NCBI GenBank assembly: GCA_016794505.1
Contig: JAEUJZ010000088.1
Location: 58,436 to 122,435, forward strand
DNA length: 64,000 nt
Source of the DNA: Myxococcales bacterium
GTDB lineage: Bacteria; Myxococcota_A; Polyangia; Palsa-1104; JAEUJZ01
Reading direction: 5' to 3'
The notes beneath the pieces were generated by a model. The model did not search any database. It was not told where the DNA came from and saw only the letters and a list, made by a program, of their open reading frames with translations. Shown piece after piece: positions 41,606 through 51,456 of the stretch. The position numbers and the translations under genes were made by a program. Each line of letters begins with the position of its first letter. Position 1 is the stretch's first letter.

Positions 41606-42879
41606 GCCGTGTGACCTCGACGCAGCGCTGTGGTGCGGCTGCGCTTGGCCATGCGCCGCCGTGGACTGGGGAAGAAGCTAAACAGCGTCTTGCTAAGTCC
41701 CCCTTGTCGGCTGCGCCGCCGCGCGGTCCGAACGGGGGTCGGGGCTGGATCGCCGCGCGAGATATTGAGCAGCATGCCGATGGCTGCCATATCGATGACC
41801 AGCGTCGAGCCTCCGAACGAGACGAGCGGCAGCGGCAGACCTTTGGTGGGCAGCACGCCCAAGACCACGCCCGCGTTCACGATGGCCTGCAGCGCCAGCA
41901 TGGTCGTGATGCCGCAGGCGAGAAAATAGCCAAAGGAATCGTGCGCTCGCACCGCCGCGCGATAGCCGCGATACAGCAAGACCGCGAACAGCAGCAGCAC
42001 AGTCAAGATGCCGGCAAAGCCAAGCTCTTCGCCGATGATCGCCAGGATGTAATCGGTGTACGCCTCGGGCAGAAACAGCTTTTGCTTGCTGTCGCCCAGC
42101 CCCTGCCCGAACACGCCCCCGGAGCCAATCGCGATCAGCGAAGCCGCCATTTGGTAGCCATAGTTGCTGCGAAACTGCCACGGGTCGAGATAGGCCAAGA
42201 TGCGACGCAGGCGCCACGGCGTGTCGACGATCTTCAAGTACAAGATGGGCAGCGCCGCGAGCATGGCGAAGAGCAGATAGCTGAGCTTGGTGCCGGCGAG
42301 AAACAGCAAGGTCAACGTGACGCCGCCCATGATCACCGCTGTGCCCAAGTCGGGCTGCTTCAGCAAGAGCAGCATGAACACGCCACACACCGCGAGGGGC
42401 GGCACAAAGCCGGAAAAGAAGTCCTGCAGCTTCTCGCGCTTGCGCGAGAGGGTGTGGGCCAGAAAAACCACGACAGCCACCTTGCCCAGCTCGGCGGGCT
42501 GAAACGAAAGTCCCCCGATGGAAAACCAGCGCTGCGCGCCGTTGCGACGAGCCCCGACGACGAGCACAGCGCACAAAAGAAAGAACGCAACGCCCAGGAG
42601 CGGATAGGCAAAGCGCGCATAGATGCGGTAGTCGATGCGCATGCTGATAGCCATCGCCGACAGGCCCAGCGTGACCCAGATCAGATCGCGCACTAGAAAG
42701 TGATGGCTGTCCGAAAAGCGCTGCTGCGCGAAAATTGCCGAGGACGAATAGACCATGACCACGCCGATGGCCAGAAGCAAAAGGACGACCGTAAACAGGA
42801 CGGGGTCGCTGCGAAAGCGACCATCGCGCGGCACGTGGTCGCTCTGAACGTCGACGCCATGCGTGGGCACGCTGCTCAT
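41602..42879 (-). CDS. ftsW: Lipid II polymerase/flippase FtsW
   Basis: 425 aa SEDS-family membrane protein with about ten spans. It contains GVVMVYSSSAIFAQ in TM1, NGAQRWFSIGGLSFQPAELGKVA, KQPDLGTAVIMG and LPLVSFGGSTLVIDMAAIGML. These are the conserved SEDS motifs, including the catalytic Asp in KQPDLG. It polymerises septal glycan with FtsI. A basic C-terminal tail of about 40 residues (SRQGGLSKTLFSFFPSPRRR) lies in the cytoplasm. It overlaps murD and murG by four bases each. Confidence 0.96.
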   Translation of the reverse strand: MSSVPTHGVDVQSDHVPRDGRFRSDPVLFTVVLLLLAIGVVMVYSSSAIFAQQRFSDSHHFLVRDLIWVTLGLSAMAISMRIDYRIYARFAYPLLGVAFFLLCAVLVVGARRNGAQRWFSIGGLSFQPAELGKVAVVVFLAHTLSRKREKLQDFFSGFVPPLAVCGVFMLLLLKQPDLGTAVIMGGVTLTLLFLAGTKLSYLLFAMLAALPILYLKIVDTPWRLRRILAYLDPWQFRSNYGYQMAASLIAIGSGGVFGQGLGDSKQKLFLPEAYTDYILAIIGEELGFAGILTVLLLFAVLLYRGYRAAVRAHDSFGYFLACGITTMLALQAIVNAGVVLGVLPTKGLPLPLVSFGGSTLVIDMAAIGMLLNISRGDPAPTPVRTARRRSRQGGLSKTLFSFFPSPRRRMAKRSRTTALRRGHTA

Positions 42880-44405
42880 GAGTGTGCGGCTCTCGCAGCG
42901 GTGGATGCTGCGTCAACGTGGCGTGCATCGCTCAAGCTGCGCACCGCTTGCACAAAGACCTCGGCGCGGTGGGCATAGTCGCGGAACATGTCAAACGACG
43001 AACAAGCCGGCGACAAAACTACGGCATCACCCGCCTGGCAAAGGGCCGTGGCGCGGCACACCGCATCTGGCAACGTGGGCGCGATCTCGACGGGAAACGG
43101 GCTACCGCCGAGCGCGTCCAGCAAGAGCGGCGCGGCTTCGCCGATGGCGATGACACCGCGGCAAGGCGTCTTCTTGGGCAGGTCGGAAAGGACCTTCACC
43201 AGCGGCGCATAGCTGCCGCCTTTGTGACGACCGCCCGCGATCAGCGAAAACGGACGGGGAAAGCCGTCGAGCCCAGCGACCACGGCATCGACATTGGTGC
43301 CCTTGCTATCGTCGTAATAGCGAATCCCGGCGTGCTCGCCGACAAGCTGCATGCGATGAGGCAGCGGCGCAAAGCGACGCAGCGCGGCCCGCGCATGCTC
43401 AGCGCGAGCCAAGCCCGAGGCGCGCATCAAGAGCAGCGCCGCCAGCGCGTTGCCCTGGTTGTGTCGACCGATGATCTGAAGCTCAGCGATGGGATAGCGC
43501 TCTTCGGCGCTCGCCTGCGGCAGGCTCAACACCAGATCGCCGCGCGGCTCGTCGACCCAGGCGGACAGTTGGTGCGGACCGATGAAAAGCCCCTGCGGCG
43601 GCGTCGTGCGCGTCGAAAACAGCAGGGCCGGCGCCTGTCCATGGCTGCGCTCGTACAGAGCCAGCACTTCGGGATCGTCGGCGCACAGCACGCGCACGCG
43701 CTTAAGGCCCGGCCGCTGCGATACGCCATCGGTGATCGCGACGGGGTTATTGAAGATGCGCGCCTTGGCATCGCCATAGGCCGAAAGCGAAGGATAGCGG
43801 TCGAGATGATCCGGCGTCAGGTTCAGCACCGCCGCGGCCACGCAGTGCAGGCGGGTCGCGGTCTCTAGCTGATACGACGATAGCTCGCAGACGACGATGC
43901 CCTGTGGCCCGATAGCTGGCGAGCCGTCTGCGACGGCGGAAATAAGCGGCGTGCCCAGGTTGCCACCACAAAAGGACGGCTGCCCGGTCTCTTCGGCGAT
44001 GGCGCCGCACAGGCTGGTCACCGTGGATTTTCCGTTGGTGCCGGTGATGCCCACGATGGGCGCAGCGACGAAAAGACAGGCCAGCTCGATCTCTCCGGTG
44101 ATGGCGATACCGGCGGTCCGCGCCGCGACGATTGGCTCGCGCGTGGGCGGCACACCCGGCGACAGCACCACGAGTCCGACCGAGCACAGCACATCGGCCC
44201 GCAGCCCTCCCAGGTGCAGCCGCAGGCGCGGATCGTTGCGCAGCGGGCCTAGCTCAGACAGGGCAGGACGCAGCGCGGCTTCGTCGCGGTCGTCGCAGGC
44301 CAGGACGGTGACGCCCCGCTGCAAAAGAAAGCGCACGACCGCAAGGCCGCTTCGGCCCAGGCCGACCACGGCGACTTGCGACGGCAGTTCCGCTTGAGCG
44401 GCCAT
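42876..44405 (-). CDS. murD: UDP-N-acetylmuramoylalanine--D-glutamate ligase
   Basis: 509 aa. MurD adds D-Glu to UDP-MurNAc-L-Ala. The N-terminal Rossmann-like domain starts VAVVGLGRSGLAVVRFL. The P-loop is GITGTNGKSTVTSL, and LNLTPDHLDRY and YDDSKGTNVDA follow. The C-terminal ligand-binding end is DVVLSPACSSFDMFRDYAHRAEVF. It is about 60 residues longer than E. coli MurD, mostly in the central and C-terminal domains. It lies two bases after mraY. Confidence 0.96.
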   Translation of the reverse strand: MAAQAELPSQVAVVGLGRSGLAVVRFLLQRGVTVLACDDRDEAALRPALSELGPLRNDPRLRLHLGGLRADVLCSVGLVVLSPGVPPTREPIVAARTAGIAITGEIELACLFVAAPIVGITGTNGKSTVTSLCGAIAEETGQPSFCGGNLGTPLISAVADGSPAIGPQGIVVCELSSYQLETATRLHCVAAAVLNLTPDHLDRYPSLSAYGDAKARIFNNPVAITDGVSQRPGLKRVRVLCADDPEVLALYERSHGQAPALLFSTRTTPPQGLFIGPHQLSAWVDEPRGDLVLSLPQASAEERYPIAELQIIGRHNQGNALAALLLMRASGLARAEHARAALRRFAPLPHRMQLVGEHAGIRYYDDSKGTNVDAVVAGLDGFPRPFSLIAGGRHKGGSYAPLVKVLSDLPKKTPCRGVIAIGEAAPLLLDALGGSPFPVEIAPTLPDAVCRATALCQAGDAVVLSPACSSFDMFRDYAHRAEVFVQAVRSLSDARHVDAASTAARAAHS

Positions 44406-44407
44406 GC

Positions 44408-45520
44408 CTAGCGCACCTTCAGCGTCGCCAGCGCAATCAGCGCCAGCATCACCGCGATGATCCAGAAGCGCACGATGACCTTGGGCTCAGCCCAGCCCTT
44501 GAGCTCGAAGTGGTGATGCAGGGGCGCCATCTTGAAGATGCGCTTGCCGGTCGTCTTGAACGACACCACTTGCAGCATCACCGAGACCGTCTCGGCGACG
44601 AAGACCCCGCCCAGGATGAACAGCGTCAGCTCGTTTTTGGTGAGCACGGCCAGCGTGCCCAGCGCACCACCCAAGGACAGCGAGCCAACGTCACCCATAA
44701 AGATCTGCGCCGGATACGTGTTATACCATAGAAACCCGACGCTGGCCCCGACCAAGGCACCGCAGAAAATGGCCAGCTCGCCCGCGCCGTAGATGTAGGG
44801 GATCTTTAGGTACTCGGCGATGTTAAAGCCCTTGATCACCGTGCCCGCGCCATACGCCAGGATCAGGAAGGTGCCCGCCGCGATGATCACCGGGCCGATG
44901 GCCAGCCCATCCAGGCCGTCGGTCATGTTGACGCCATGGCTGCTACCGACGATGACCAGCACGGCAAACAGCACATAAAGCGGCCCGATCATGACCAAGG
45001 GGTGCTTGTAAAAATCGACCAGCGGAATGGCCACGCGGAAGCGCAGGTCGACATCGAACAGGTTGGAATAGAAGATGTATCCGACGACTCCGACGGTGAC
45101 GAGGGTCTGCAAGATCAGCTTGGTACGGCCGGGCAGGCCCTTTTTTGACACGCGCAGCTTGCGATAGTCGTCGAGAAAGCCGATCAGGCCATAGCTGGTG
45201 GTGATGGCGAGGACGACCCAGACAAAGCGGTTGGTCAGGTCGCACCAAAGCAGCGTTGGGATGACCAGCGAAAACAAGATCAGCGTGCCGCCCATGGTCG
45301 GCGTGCCGGCCTTCTTCTTGTGCGTCTCGGGACCGTCGGTGCGAATGGTCTCGCCGATCTGCAGGCGACGCAGGCGATCGATAAACCAGGGACCTAGGAC
45401 CAGGCTCAAGATCAGCGCGGTGAGGATGGCCAAGATGGTGCGCGTCGAGACATACCGCACCAAGTTCAGCCAGCGCAGGGCGTGATGGACATGCAGAGGA
45501 TATAAGAGGTGATAGAGCAT
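44408..45520 (-). CDS. mraY: Phospho-N-acetylmuramoyl-pentapeptide transferase
   Basis: 370 aa with ten spans. MraY joins UDP-MurNAc-pentapeptide to undecaprenyl phosphate, giving lipid I. Conserved loops: GPETHKKKAGTPTMGG, GFLDDYRKL with the catalytic Asp pair, NMTDGLDGLAIGP, QIFMGDVGSLSLGGALG and KMAPLHHHFELKGWAE. It lies four bases after murEF on the same strand. Confidence 0.98.
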   Translation of the reverse strand: MLYHLLYPLHVHHALRWLNLVRYVSTRTILAILTALILSLVLGPWFIDRLRRLQIGETIRTDGPETHKKKAGTPTMGGTLILFSLVIPTLLWCDLTNRFVWVVLAITTSYGLIGFLDDYRKLRVSKKGLPGRTKLILQTLVTVGVVGYIFYSNLFDVDLRFRVAIPLVDFYKHPLVMIGPLYVLFAVLVIVGSSHGVNMTDGLDGLAIGPVIIAAGTFLILAYGAGTVIKGFNIAEYLKIPYIYGAGELAIFCGALVGASVGFLWYNTYPAQIFMGDVGSLSLGGALGTLAVLTKNELTLFILGGVFVAETVSVMLQVVSFKTTGKRIFKMAPLHHHFELKGWAEPKVIVRFWIIAVMLALIALATLKVR

Positions 45521-45524
45521 GGTC

Positions 45525-48500
45525 TTAGTGCGCCGCGTCGTCGCCAGGCATGGCCGGGCCAGCGGCAGTCGTCGAAAGAGGTGGAACCAGCGTGGCGCGC
45601 AGGTGATCGAGCACCTGCTCCAGCGCCATGCCGCGTGAGCCTTTGATGAGGATCCAGTCGCCGGCCCGCGTGTGTGCCGCGGCCAGAGCCGCTGCCTGCT
45701 GCGACGACTCGGCGTGCGTCGCGGACAGACCGTGGGCCTGCGCCGCCTGGCCCGTGTGACGGGCGCGCGATCCCACCGTGATCAGGTGGGCAAGGCCGCA
45801 GCCTGCCGCGACCTCGCCGATCTCGGCGTGCAGCGCGTCTTCCGTCGGACCAAGCTCTAGCATATCGCCCAGCACTGCCACGGCCTGAGCCGACCCGCGC
45901 AGTGCGGTCAGCGTTCGCAGCGCCGCCGCCGTCGATGCCGGGTTGGCGTTGTAGCAGTCGTCTAAGACATAGCGACCCGCCACCTCGATCACTTGCCCGC
46001 GGTGCTTGGCCTGCACGACACGCTGCAGACCGTGCGCGATGAGGACCGGCGGCACATCCAAGGCCAAGGCGGCGGCGGCGGCCAGTGCGGCGTTGTCGGC
46101 TTGGTGCATGCCCAGAAGCGGCACCTGGGCCACGACGCGACGTGGGCCCTCGGTCGGACTGCCGTCGAGAGACGCCGTCTGACAGTGCAGCTCGACATCA
46201 ATGCCGTCTTTGCGCTGGGCCAACAGCCGGTAACGAACCACCGGCACGAACTCGCTGCCGCGTTCCGAAGCCGCGAGCGGCGCGTCTTCCCCGTCATCGC
46301 GCAGCGCCACGGCCGCGCGCAGGCGCCCACCCCGCCCTGGCGGCGTCGCGCCGGCCAAGATTGCCTGACGCTGCACGCGCTCGTGCTCGCGATTGGCTGC
46401 AAAGACAGCGGTGGCCCCGTCGAGCAAGCCGCCAAACAGCTCGCCCTTGGCGGCCGCGATGTGGTCGAGCGAGCCCAGCGTCTCAAGGTGCGCGGGGCCG
46501 ACGTTGGTGAGGACGCCCACATCGGGGCGGGCTAGAGAGGTCAGGTAGGCAATCTCGCCGCGCGCCGACATTCCCATTTCGATCACCGCGAAGCGCTGAC
46601 CGGGTCGCAGCCGCAGAAGCGTCAGCGGCACACCGAAGTGGTTATTTAAGTTGCCTTCGGTCTTCAGCACCTCGGCCGGATCGCCGGCAGACGTCGAAAG
46701 GATCGCGGCGATAAGCTCCTTGGTTGAGGTCTTTCCCGACGAGCCGGTGACCCCGACAACGCGCAGCTTGCCGGCGATCTCGGGTGCCTCGCGATGGGCG
46801 CGAGCGATCTGGCCCAGTGCGACGTGCGTATCTGCGACCTCGATGACCGCGCAGGGCTGAGCATCGGGCAGGCGGGGGGCCTTGCCGCGATCGACCAGCA
46901 CCCCGGCGGCTCCCGCGGACACCGCCTGGGCGCAGAACTGATGCCCGTCCTGTTTTTGCCCGCGCACCGCGACGAACAGCGCACCGGGAAGCACCGCGCG
47001 ACTGTCGATGGTGACGGCCGTGAAGCGATAGGCGCCGCCGCGCAGCAGCTTGCCCGAGGTGGCTTGCAGCACGCGCTCCAGCGGCAGTTCGATGTGGCTG
47101 GCCACGGCCGCGCTCGTCGTGATCAGCGGACTGCTCGGGGATCCCGAGCGCGGAGCCGTCGAAGCCGCAGCCGCCGAGAGCACGCGCTGCGCCTCTTCGC
47201 GGTCGTCAAAGTGCTGCTTCTGCGTGCCGATGATCTGGTAGTCCTCGTGCCCTTTGCCGGCGATCAACACGATGTCTTCGGGCCGTGCCGAGAGCAGCGC
47301 TGCAGAAATCGCCTGCCGCCGATCGACCTCGACGAAATAGCCGCTGCGCGCCGTGGTCAGCGCTGGACGCTCTAGCCTCTCGGGCACGGTCGGAATCGCC
47401 GACGTGCCATCGCCGACAATGCCACGGACGATGTGAGCGACGATGGCGCGGGGATCTTCGCTGCGCGGGTTGTCCGAAGTCACCACGACAATGTCAGCCA
47501 AGCTCGCGGCGATGCGCCCCATGGGTGCCCGCTTGCTGGTGTCGCGGTCGCCACCACAGCCAAACACGACGAACAGTCGGCCTCGCTTGGCGTCCGGGCT
47601 GCCGAGCACGCGCAAGGTGCCAAGCACGCGCTCTAGGGCATCGGGCGTGTGGGCGTAATCGACAAACACCGATGGTCCAGTCAGCGGCGCAGCACCCGCG
47701 CTTTTCGGCAAGGCCACGCGCTCAAGCCGACCGGGGACGCCCTCGATGCGGGCCAGGCCGCGGGCGATGGTGTCCTTGTCCAGCCCCAGCGCGACGCCAA
47801 TGCCGACGGCGACGGCCAGGTTGGCCAGGTTGAAGCGTCCGGTCAGGCGCGACGAAATTGCCAGCTCGCCAAGCGGCGTCTGAAAGCGCGCCTGCGTACC
47901 GTCGAGCCCCTGCCGTTCCTGCAGAAGCGAGATGTCGGCGGCAGCGCTCAGCGACACCCGCAAGCAGGCCGCAGGCGGCAGGCTCTGGGCGATGCGCTGT
48001 CCGGCTTCGTCGTCGATCAGGACCACGGCGCGACCGCCTAGCTCGGGCGGCAGCAGGTGCTGATGGAACAGACGCAGCTTGGCCTGAAAATACGTCTCCA
48101 TGTCGCCATGGAAATCTAAGTGATCTTGCGTAAGATTCATGAAGGCGGCGACGTGATAGCGCAGCCCCGAAAGGCGCTGCAGCGACAGCGCATGCGACGA
48201 GGCCTCCATCGCGACCGCGCGAGCGCCGTGTGCCACCATCTCGGCCAGCGTCTGGTGCAAGAGCAGCGCCGTCGGTGTGGTCAGCGGAGCCGGCCAGCGC
48301 ATGCTGCCAAAGCGATAGGCGATGCTGCCGATCACGCCACAGGGCATCCCCGCGGCCTCAAAGAGTGCTTCCACCAAGTGCGTCGTCGTCGTCTTGCCAT
48401 TGGTGCCGGTGACCGCGACCCGCTTCAGCGAATCAGCGGGGCGACCGTAGCGATTGGCGGCGATCAGCGACAGCGCCTCGGCACTGCTGCGCACGACGAT

Positions 48501-48812
48501 CTGTGGGATGGCCACGGCACAGCGCTTCTCGACGACAGCAGCGATGGCTCCGCGCTCGGCCGCCGTCGCGACATAGGCATGGCCATCGACGGTCTGCCCT
48601 GGTACGGCAACAAACAGATCTCCGGCCTGCACCACGCGCGAGTCCTCGCGCACATCCGCGACCGCCTGCTGCAGCAGGGTCGAGCCCGCAGACGCCCCCG
48701 GTGCTGGGCTGGAACTGGCAGCGACTGCGCCTTCCAGGAAGTCGACGACGGCGACCCCGTGCAAAAGCTCGGCGAGGGTCATCTGGGCAGAGAGGGTCGG
48801 GCCAGGGCTCAT
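45525..48812 (-). CDS. murEF: MurE-MurF fusion: meso-DAP-adding and D-Ala-D-Ala-adding ligase
   Basis: 1095 aa from the ATG at 48812, 17 bases after ftsI. A GTG at 48860 would overlap it. The first half is MurE, with P-loop TGTNGKTTTTHL near residue 135-146 and SDNPRSEDP. That DNPR motif is the mark of meso-diaminopimelate-adding enzymes. After a Ser/Ala-rich bridge of about 20 residues the second half is MurF, with VTGSSGKTSTKEL, EMGMSARGEIAYL and DDCYNANPAS. Both active sites look complete. Such fusions are known in Bordetella. Here the linked enzymes could hand the tripeptide over directly. Confidence 0.97.
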   Translation of the reverse strand: MSPGPTLSAQMTLAELLHGVAVVDFLEGAVAASSSPAPGASAGSTLLQQAVADVREDSRVVQAGDLFVAVPGQTVDGHAYVATAAERGAIAAVVEKRCAVAIPQIVVRSSAEALSLIAANRYGRPADSLKRVAVTGTNGKTTTTHLVEALFEAAGMPCGVIGSIAYRFGSMRWPAPLTTPTALLLHQTLAEMVAHGARAVAMEASSHALSLQRLSGLRYHVAAFMNLTQDHLDFHGDMETYFQAKLRLFHQHLLPPELGGRAVVLIDDEAGQRIAQSLPPAACLRVSLSAAADISLLQERQGLDGTQARFQTPLGELAISSRLTGRFNLANLAVAVGIGVALGLDKDTIARGLARIEGVPGRLERVALPKSAGAAPLTGPSVFVDYAHTPDALERVLGTLRVLGSPDAKRGRLFVVFGCGGDRDTSKRAPMGRIAASLADIVVVTSDNPRSEDPRAIVAHIVRGIVGDGTSAIPTVPERLERPALTTARSGYFVEVDRRQAISAALLSARPEDIVLIAGKGHEDYQIIGTQKQHFDDREEAQRVLSAAAASTAPRSGSPSSPLITTSAAVASHIELPLERVLQATSGKLLRGGAYRFTAVTIDSRAVLPGALFVAVRGQKQDGHQFCAQAVSAGAAGVLVDRGKAPRLPDAQPCAVIEVADTHVALGQIARAHREAPEIAGKLRVVGVTGSSGKTSTKELIAAILSTSAGDPAEVLKTEGNLNNHFGVPLTLLRLRPGQRFAVIEMGMSARGEIAYLTSLARPDVGVLTNVGPAHLETLGSLDHIAAAKGELFGGLLDGATAVFAANREHERVQRQAILAGATPPGRGGRLRAAVALRDDGEDAPLAASERGSEFVPVVRYRLLAQRKDGIDVELHCQTASLDGSPTEGPRRVVAQVPLLGMHQADNAALAAAAALALDVPPVLIAHGLQRVVQAKHRGQVIEVAGRYVLDDCYNANPASTAAALRTLTALRGSAQAVAVLGDMLELGPTEDALHAEIGEVAAGCGLAHLITVGSRARHTGQAAQAHGLSATHAESSQQAAALAAAHTRAGDWILIKGSRGMALEQVLDHLRATLVPPLSTTAAGPAMPGDDAAH

Positions 48813-48829
48813 CGGGCGGCTCGCATCGG

Positions 48830-50893
48830 TTATTGGGCAGGTGCCAGGCGAAGCTGACACACCGGGCTGTAACGGGCGCTGTGCGGCGCAGGCTCTTGTC
48901 CGACGACGAGGCCGCTGCCGCGGACTTCCAGGCGCAGGCCGGCTTGGCGGGCCACTTCCAGCGCGCGTCCCAGACCCATGCCGGTGAAGTCGGGGATGGT
49001 CGCCGGGCTCGGGCTCGGGCTCGGCTCGCTGTCGCGACGAACCGGCGTCGCGCGTCCAACGCTGGCGGGCGCATCTGCTGCGCCCTCGGGGCTAATCCGC
49101 GGAGGGACCCCCAAGTACGGCAAAGCCGCCGCCATCACCTTGACGAAGATCGGCCCCGCCACCTCGGCGCCGTAGTGTCCTTCTTGGGGCTCGTCGATGA
49201 CGATGAACAAAAGCAGCCGGGGACTGTCGACGGGGGCATACCCCATAAACGACGACGACCAGAACTCGGGCGAGTAACGCCGCGTCGCTGGGTCGACCTT
49301 CTGCGCCGTGCCGGTCTTGCCCGCCACCGGATAGCCGGGAATGTCGAGCTTTTCGCCCGTGCCCTTTTTCATCATGACGGCGCGCAGCATGCGGCTGACC
49401 TGATCGGCGGTGCTGCTGGTCATGACGCGGCGACCGCTGGCCGGTGCATCAAGCAGCGTCTGCCCCGTCGGTGAGACAATGCGCCGAACAATATGTGGGC
49501 GGTACAACGTGCCGCCGTTGGCAATGGCCGAAAGAGCCGCCGCCAGCTGAAGTGGAGTGGCCGTCATGCCCTGGCCAAAGCTGATGTTGGCAAAGGCGAT
49601 ATCGCCCCAGTCCGCCACCGGCCGCACCTGGCCTGCGCGCTCGCCGGGCAGGTCGACTCCCGTCGGGGCAAAGAAGCTCAACTGGCGCAGAAATAGGTAC
49701 AGCTTGTCCTTACCCAGTCGCCGCGCGATCTTCGCGGTGCAGATGTTTGAGCTGCGCGCCAGCACCTGCGTCGTCGTCAGCACGCCCTCGGGCTCGGCGT
49801 CGTGCAGCGTGACCCGTCCCACCCGCCAGGCGCCGTTTTCGCAGTCCCATTCGTCATTCACCGACACTGCGCCGGCTTCCAAGGCCGCAGCCAGCGTGAA
49901 AGGCTTTACCGTCGAGCCTGGCTCAAAGGGGTCGGTCACAGCGCGGTTTCTGGCACCGCGCTCCCGCGCTCCCGCGGGGTCATTGGGGTTGACTGAGGGC
50001 ACCGAGGCCATCGCGACGATCTCGCCGTTGCGGGGATCCAGCGCCACCGCAGCCCCGCCCTTGGCGCGCACGCTGCTCACGCCCTCTTCCAGCGCCTGTT
50101 CCAGACGGTACTGGATGAACTTGTCGATGCTCAGATAGACATCGTTGCCGTGATCGCGGCTCACTTCTCCGACGCCGCCAACCAGCACGTTGCGACCGCG
50201 GGCGTCTTTAAGCCCGACAATCGTCGACTTGCTGCCGCGCAGAAAGCGGTCATACGCCAGCTCGACGCCTTCAAGCCCCGAGGCATCCATGCCGGCCCAG
50301 CCCAAGACCGTGCCGGCCAAGCTGCGGTTTGGGTAGTACCGCTTGGGCTCCTGCGCCAACGCCAAACCGGGCAGGTTCAGCTCGCGCACGCGGCGCGCTT
50401 CGTCGGGCAGCACGCGGCGCTTGATCCAGACGAAGTGCCTCTCGGAAAACAGCTTGCGAAACAGATCCTCGGCATCGAGATGGAGGATGTTGGCCAGCTT
50501 CTCGGCCACCGCGCGCCGGGCCGGCTCGGCCACCGCGCCCCGAAGCTGCAGCGGGTGAACGTACACCGAGTCGACTTCCGCCGAGGCTGCGAGCTCGGTG
50601 CCGATGCGGTCAAAGATGCGGCCGCGATGCGGCGTCAGCTCGACTTCTTTTAGGTATTGTTCCTCAGCAAGTGCTCGGTATAGATCGCGCTGAGCGACCT
50701 GCATGAAATACGCGCGCAGCCCCAGTCCCAAGATCCCACAGCCCAGCAGAACCGAGACGACGGCCAAGCGCAGCGCGCTGGTCTTTTGGCTGTCGTTTCC
50801 CATCGGCAGCACCCCAGACTCACCGGGGCCCGCAGCCCGCGGCCGACCCGAGTTTGGCTGCAGCGGCGAAGCGCTTGGCGAGAGCTGCGTCAT
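48830..50893 (-). CDS. ftsI: Septal transpeptidase FtsI/PBP3 with a C-terminal PASTA domain
   Basis: 687 aa class B penicillin-binding protein. An acidic/Ser-rich N-terminus is followed by one span (about residues 41-61). The transpeptidase has Ser327 in PGSTVK, SSN at 381-383 and KTG at 526-528. A PASTA-like repeat (about 628-687, TIPDFTGMGLGRALEVARQAG) ends the protein, as in PBP2x-type enzymes. It cross-links septal peptidoglycan with FtsW. It overlaps ftsL by four bases. Confidence 0.96.
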   Translation of the reverse strand: MTQLSPSASPLQPNSGRPRAAGPGESGVLPMGNDSQKTSALRLAVVSVLLGCGILGLGLRAYFMQVAQRDLYRALAEEQYLKEVELTPHRGRIFDRIGTELAASAEVDSVYVHPLQLRGAVAEPARRAVAEKLANILHLDAEDLFRKLFSERHFVWIKRRVLPDEARRVRELNLPGLALAQEPKRYYPNRSLAGTVLGWAGMDASGLEGVELAYDRFLRGSKSTIVGLKDARGRNVLVGGVGEVSRDHGNDVYLSIDKFIQYRLEQALEEGVSSVRAKGGAAVALDPRNGEIVAMASVPSVNPNDPAGARERGARNRAVTDPFEPGSTVKPFTLAAALEAGAVSVNDEWDCENGAWRVGRVTLHDAEPEGVLTTTQVLARSSNICTAKIARRLGKDKLYLFLRQLSFFAPTGVDLPGERAGQVRPVADWGDIAFANISFGQGMTATPLQLAAALSAIANGGTLYRPHIVRRIVSPTGQTLLDAPASGRRVMTSSTADQVSRMLRAVMMKKGTGEKLDIPGYPVAGKTGTAQKVDPATRRYSPEFWSSSFMGYAPVDSPRLLLFIVIDEPQEGHYGAEVAGPIFVKVMAAALPYLGVPPRISPEGAADAPASVGRATPVRRDSEPSPSPSPATIPDFTGMGLGRALEVARQAGLRLEVRGSGLVVGQEPAPHSARYSPVCQLRLAPAQ

Positions 50894-51456
50894 GGCGCCT
50901 CTCCAGCCCTGCTGACCCCTGGCGCACCCGTCGGATGCAAGCGGCTGGCTGACGGCCCACGCCCCGCTCGCCCCAAGATGCGGATCGACGAGGGATCGGG
51001 TGGCGCCATGTGTAGCTGCTCGCGTGCGACCCGCTCGATGGCTGCTGGATCTTTCTGCGTCGCAAGCTCTAGGCGCAGTCGCTGCTCGTGCTCGCGCAGG
51101 GCGCGGTGCAGCTTGGTCTGTTCCGACAGCGCATAGCCGATCCGAATGACCTCTAGACGCGTCCAGACGTGCAGCAGCGCCGCACCCACCAAGACAGCGA
51201 TGCTCACCGCGACCAGCACGCCATAAAGCGGCGAGTGAACCGACTCGGCCAGCGAACGCAGCAGGGGCACGCGCGGCAGGCCCGCCCGCGACGGACGCAG
51301 CCCAAGCTGCTTGCCAGCGGCTGCTTTGCCCACAGCAGGTCGACCCGATGTCGGCTTGCCCGTCGACACTTTCGTCGATGCGCGCTCGCTTTTCCCTCGC
51401 TCAGACGGCCCGCGATCTGAGGACAGACGCTCCTCGGACAGGTGCTCTGCGCTCAT
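50890..51456 (-). CDS. ftsL: Cell-division protein FtsL-like
   Basis: 188 aa. A long basic, Ser/Lys/Arg-rich cytoplasmic tail (about 65 residues) precedes one span (LYGVLVAVSIAVLVGAALLHVW) and a periplasmic coiled coil (SEQTKLHRALREHEQRLRLELATQKD) with the ERVAREQLHM segment typical of FtsL/DivIC proteins. Family sequence conservation is weak, so the call rests on topology and on its place between rsmH and ftsI, both overlapped by four bases. Confidence 0.85.
   Translation of the reverse strand: MSAEHLSEERLSSDRGPSERGKSERASTKVSTGKPTSGRPAVGKAAAGKQLGLRPSRAGLPRVPLLRSLAESVHSPLYGVLVAVSIAVLVGAALLHVWTRLEVIRIGYALSEQTKLHRALREHEQRLRLELATQKDPAAIERVAREQLHMAPPDPSSIRILGRAGRGPSASRLHPTGAPGVSRAGEAP

Noticed and set aside
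41611..42696. Plus-strand open frame of 361 residues opposite ftsW
   Set aside because: Antisense to an unmistakable FtsW, and its composition is Gln/Arg/His-rich, typical of a reverse reading.
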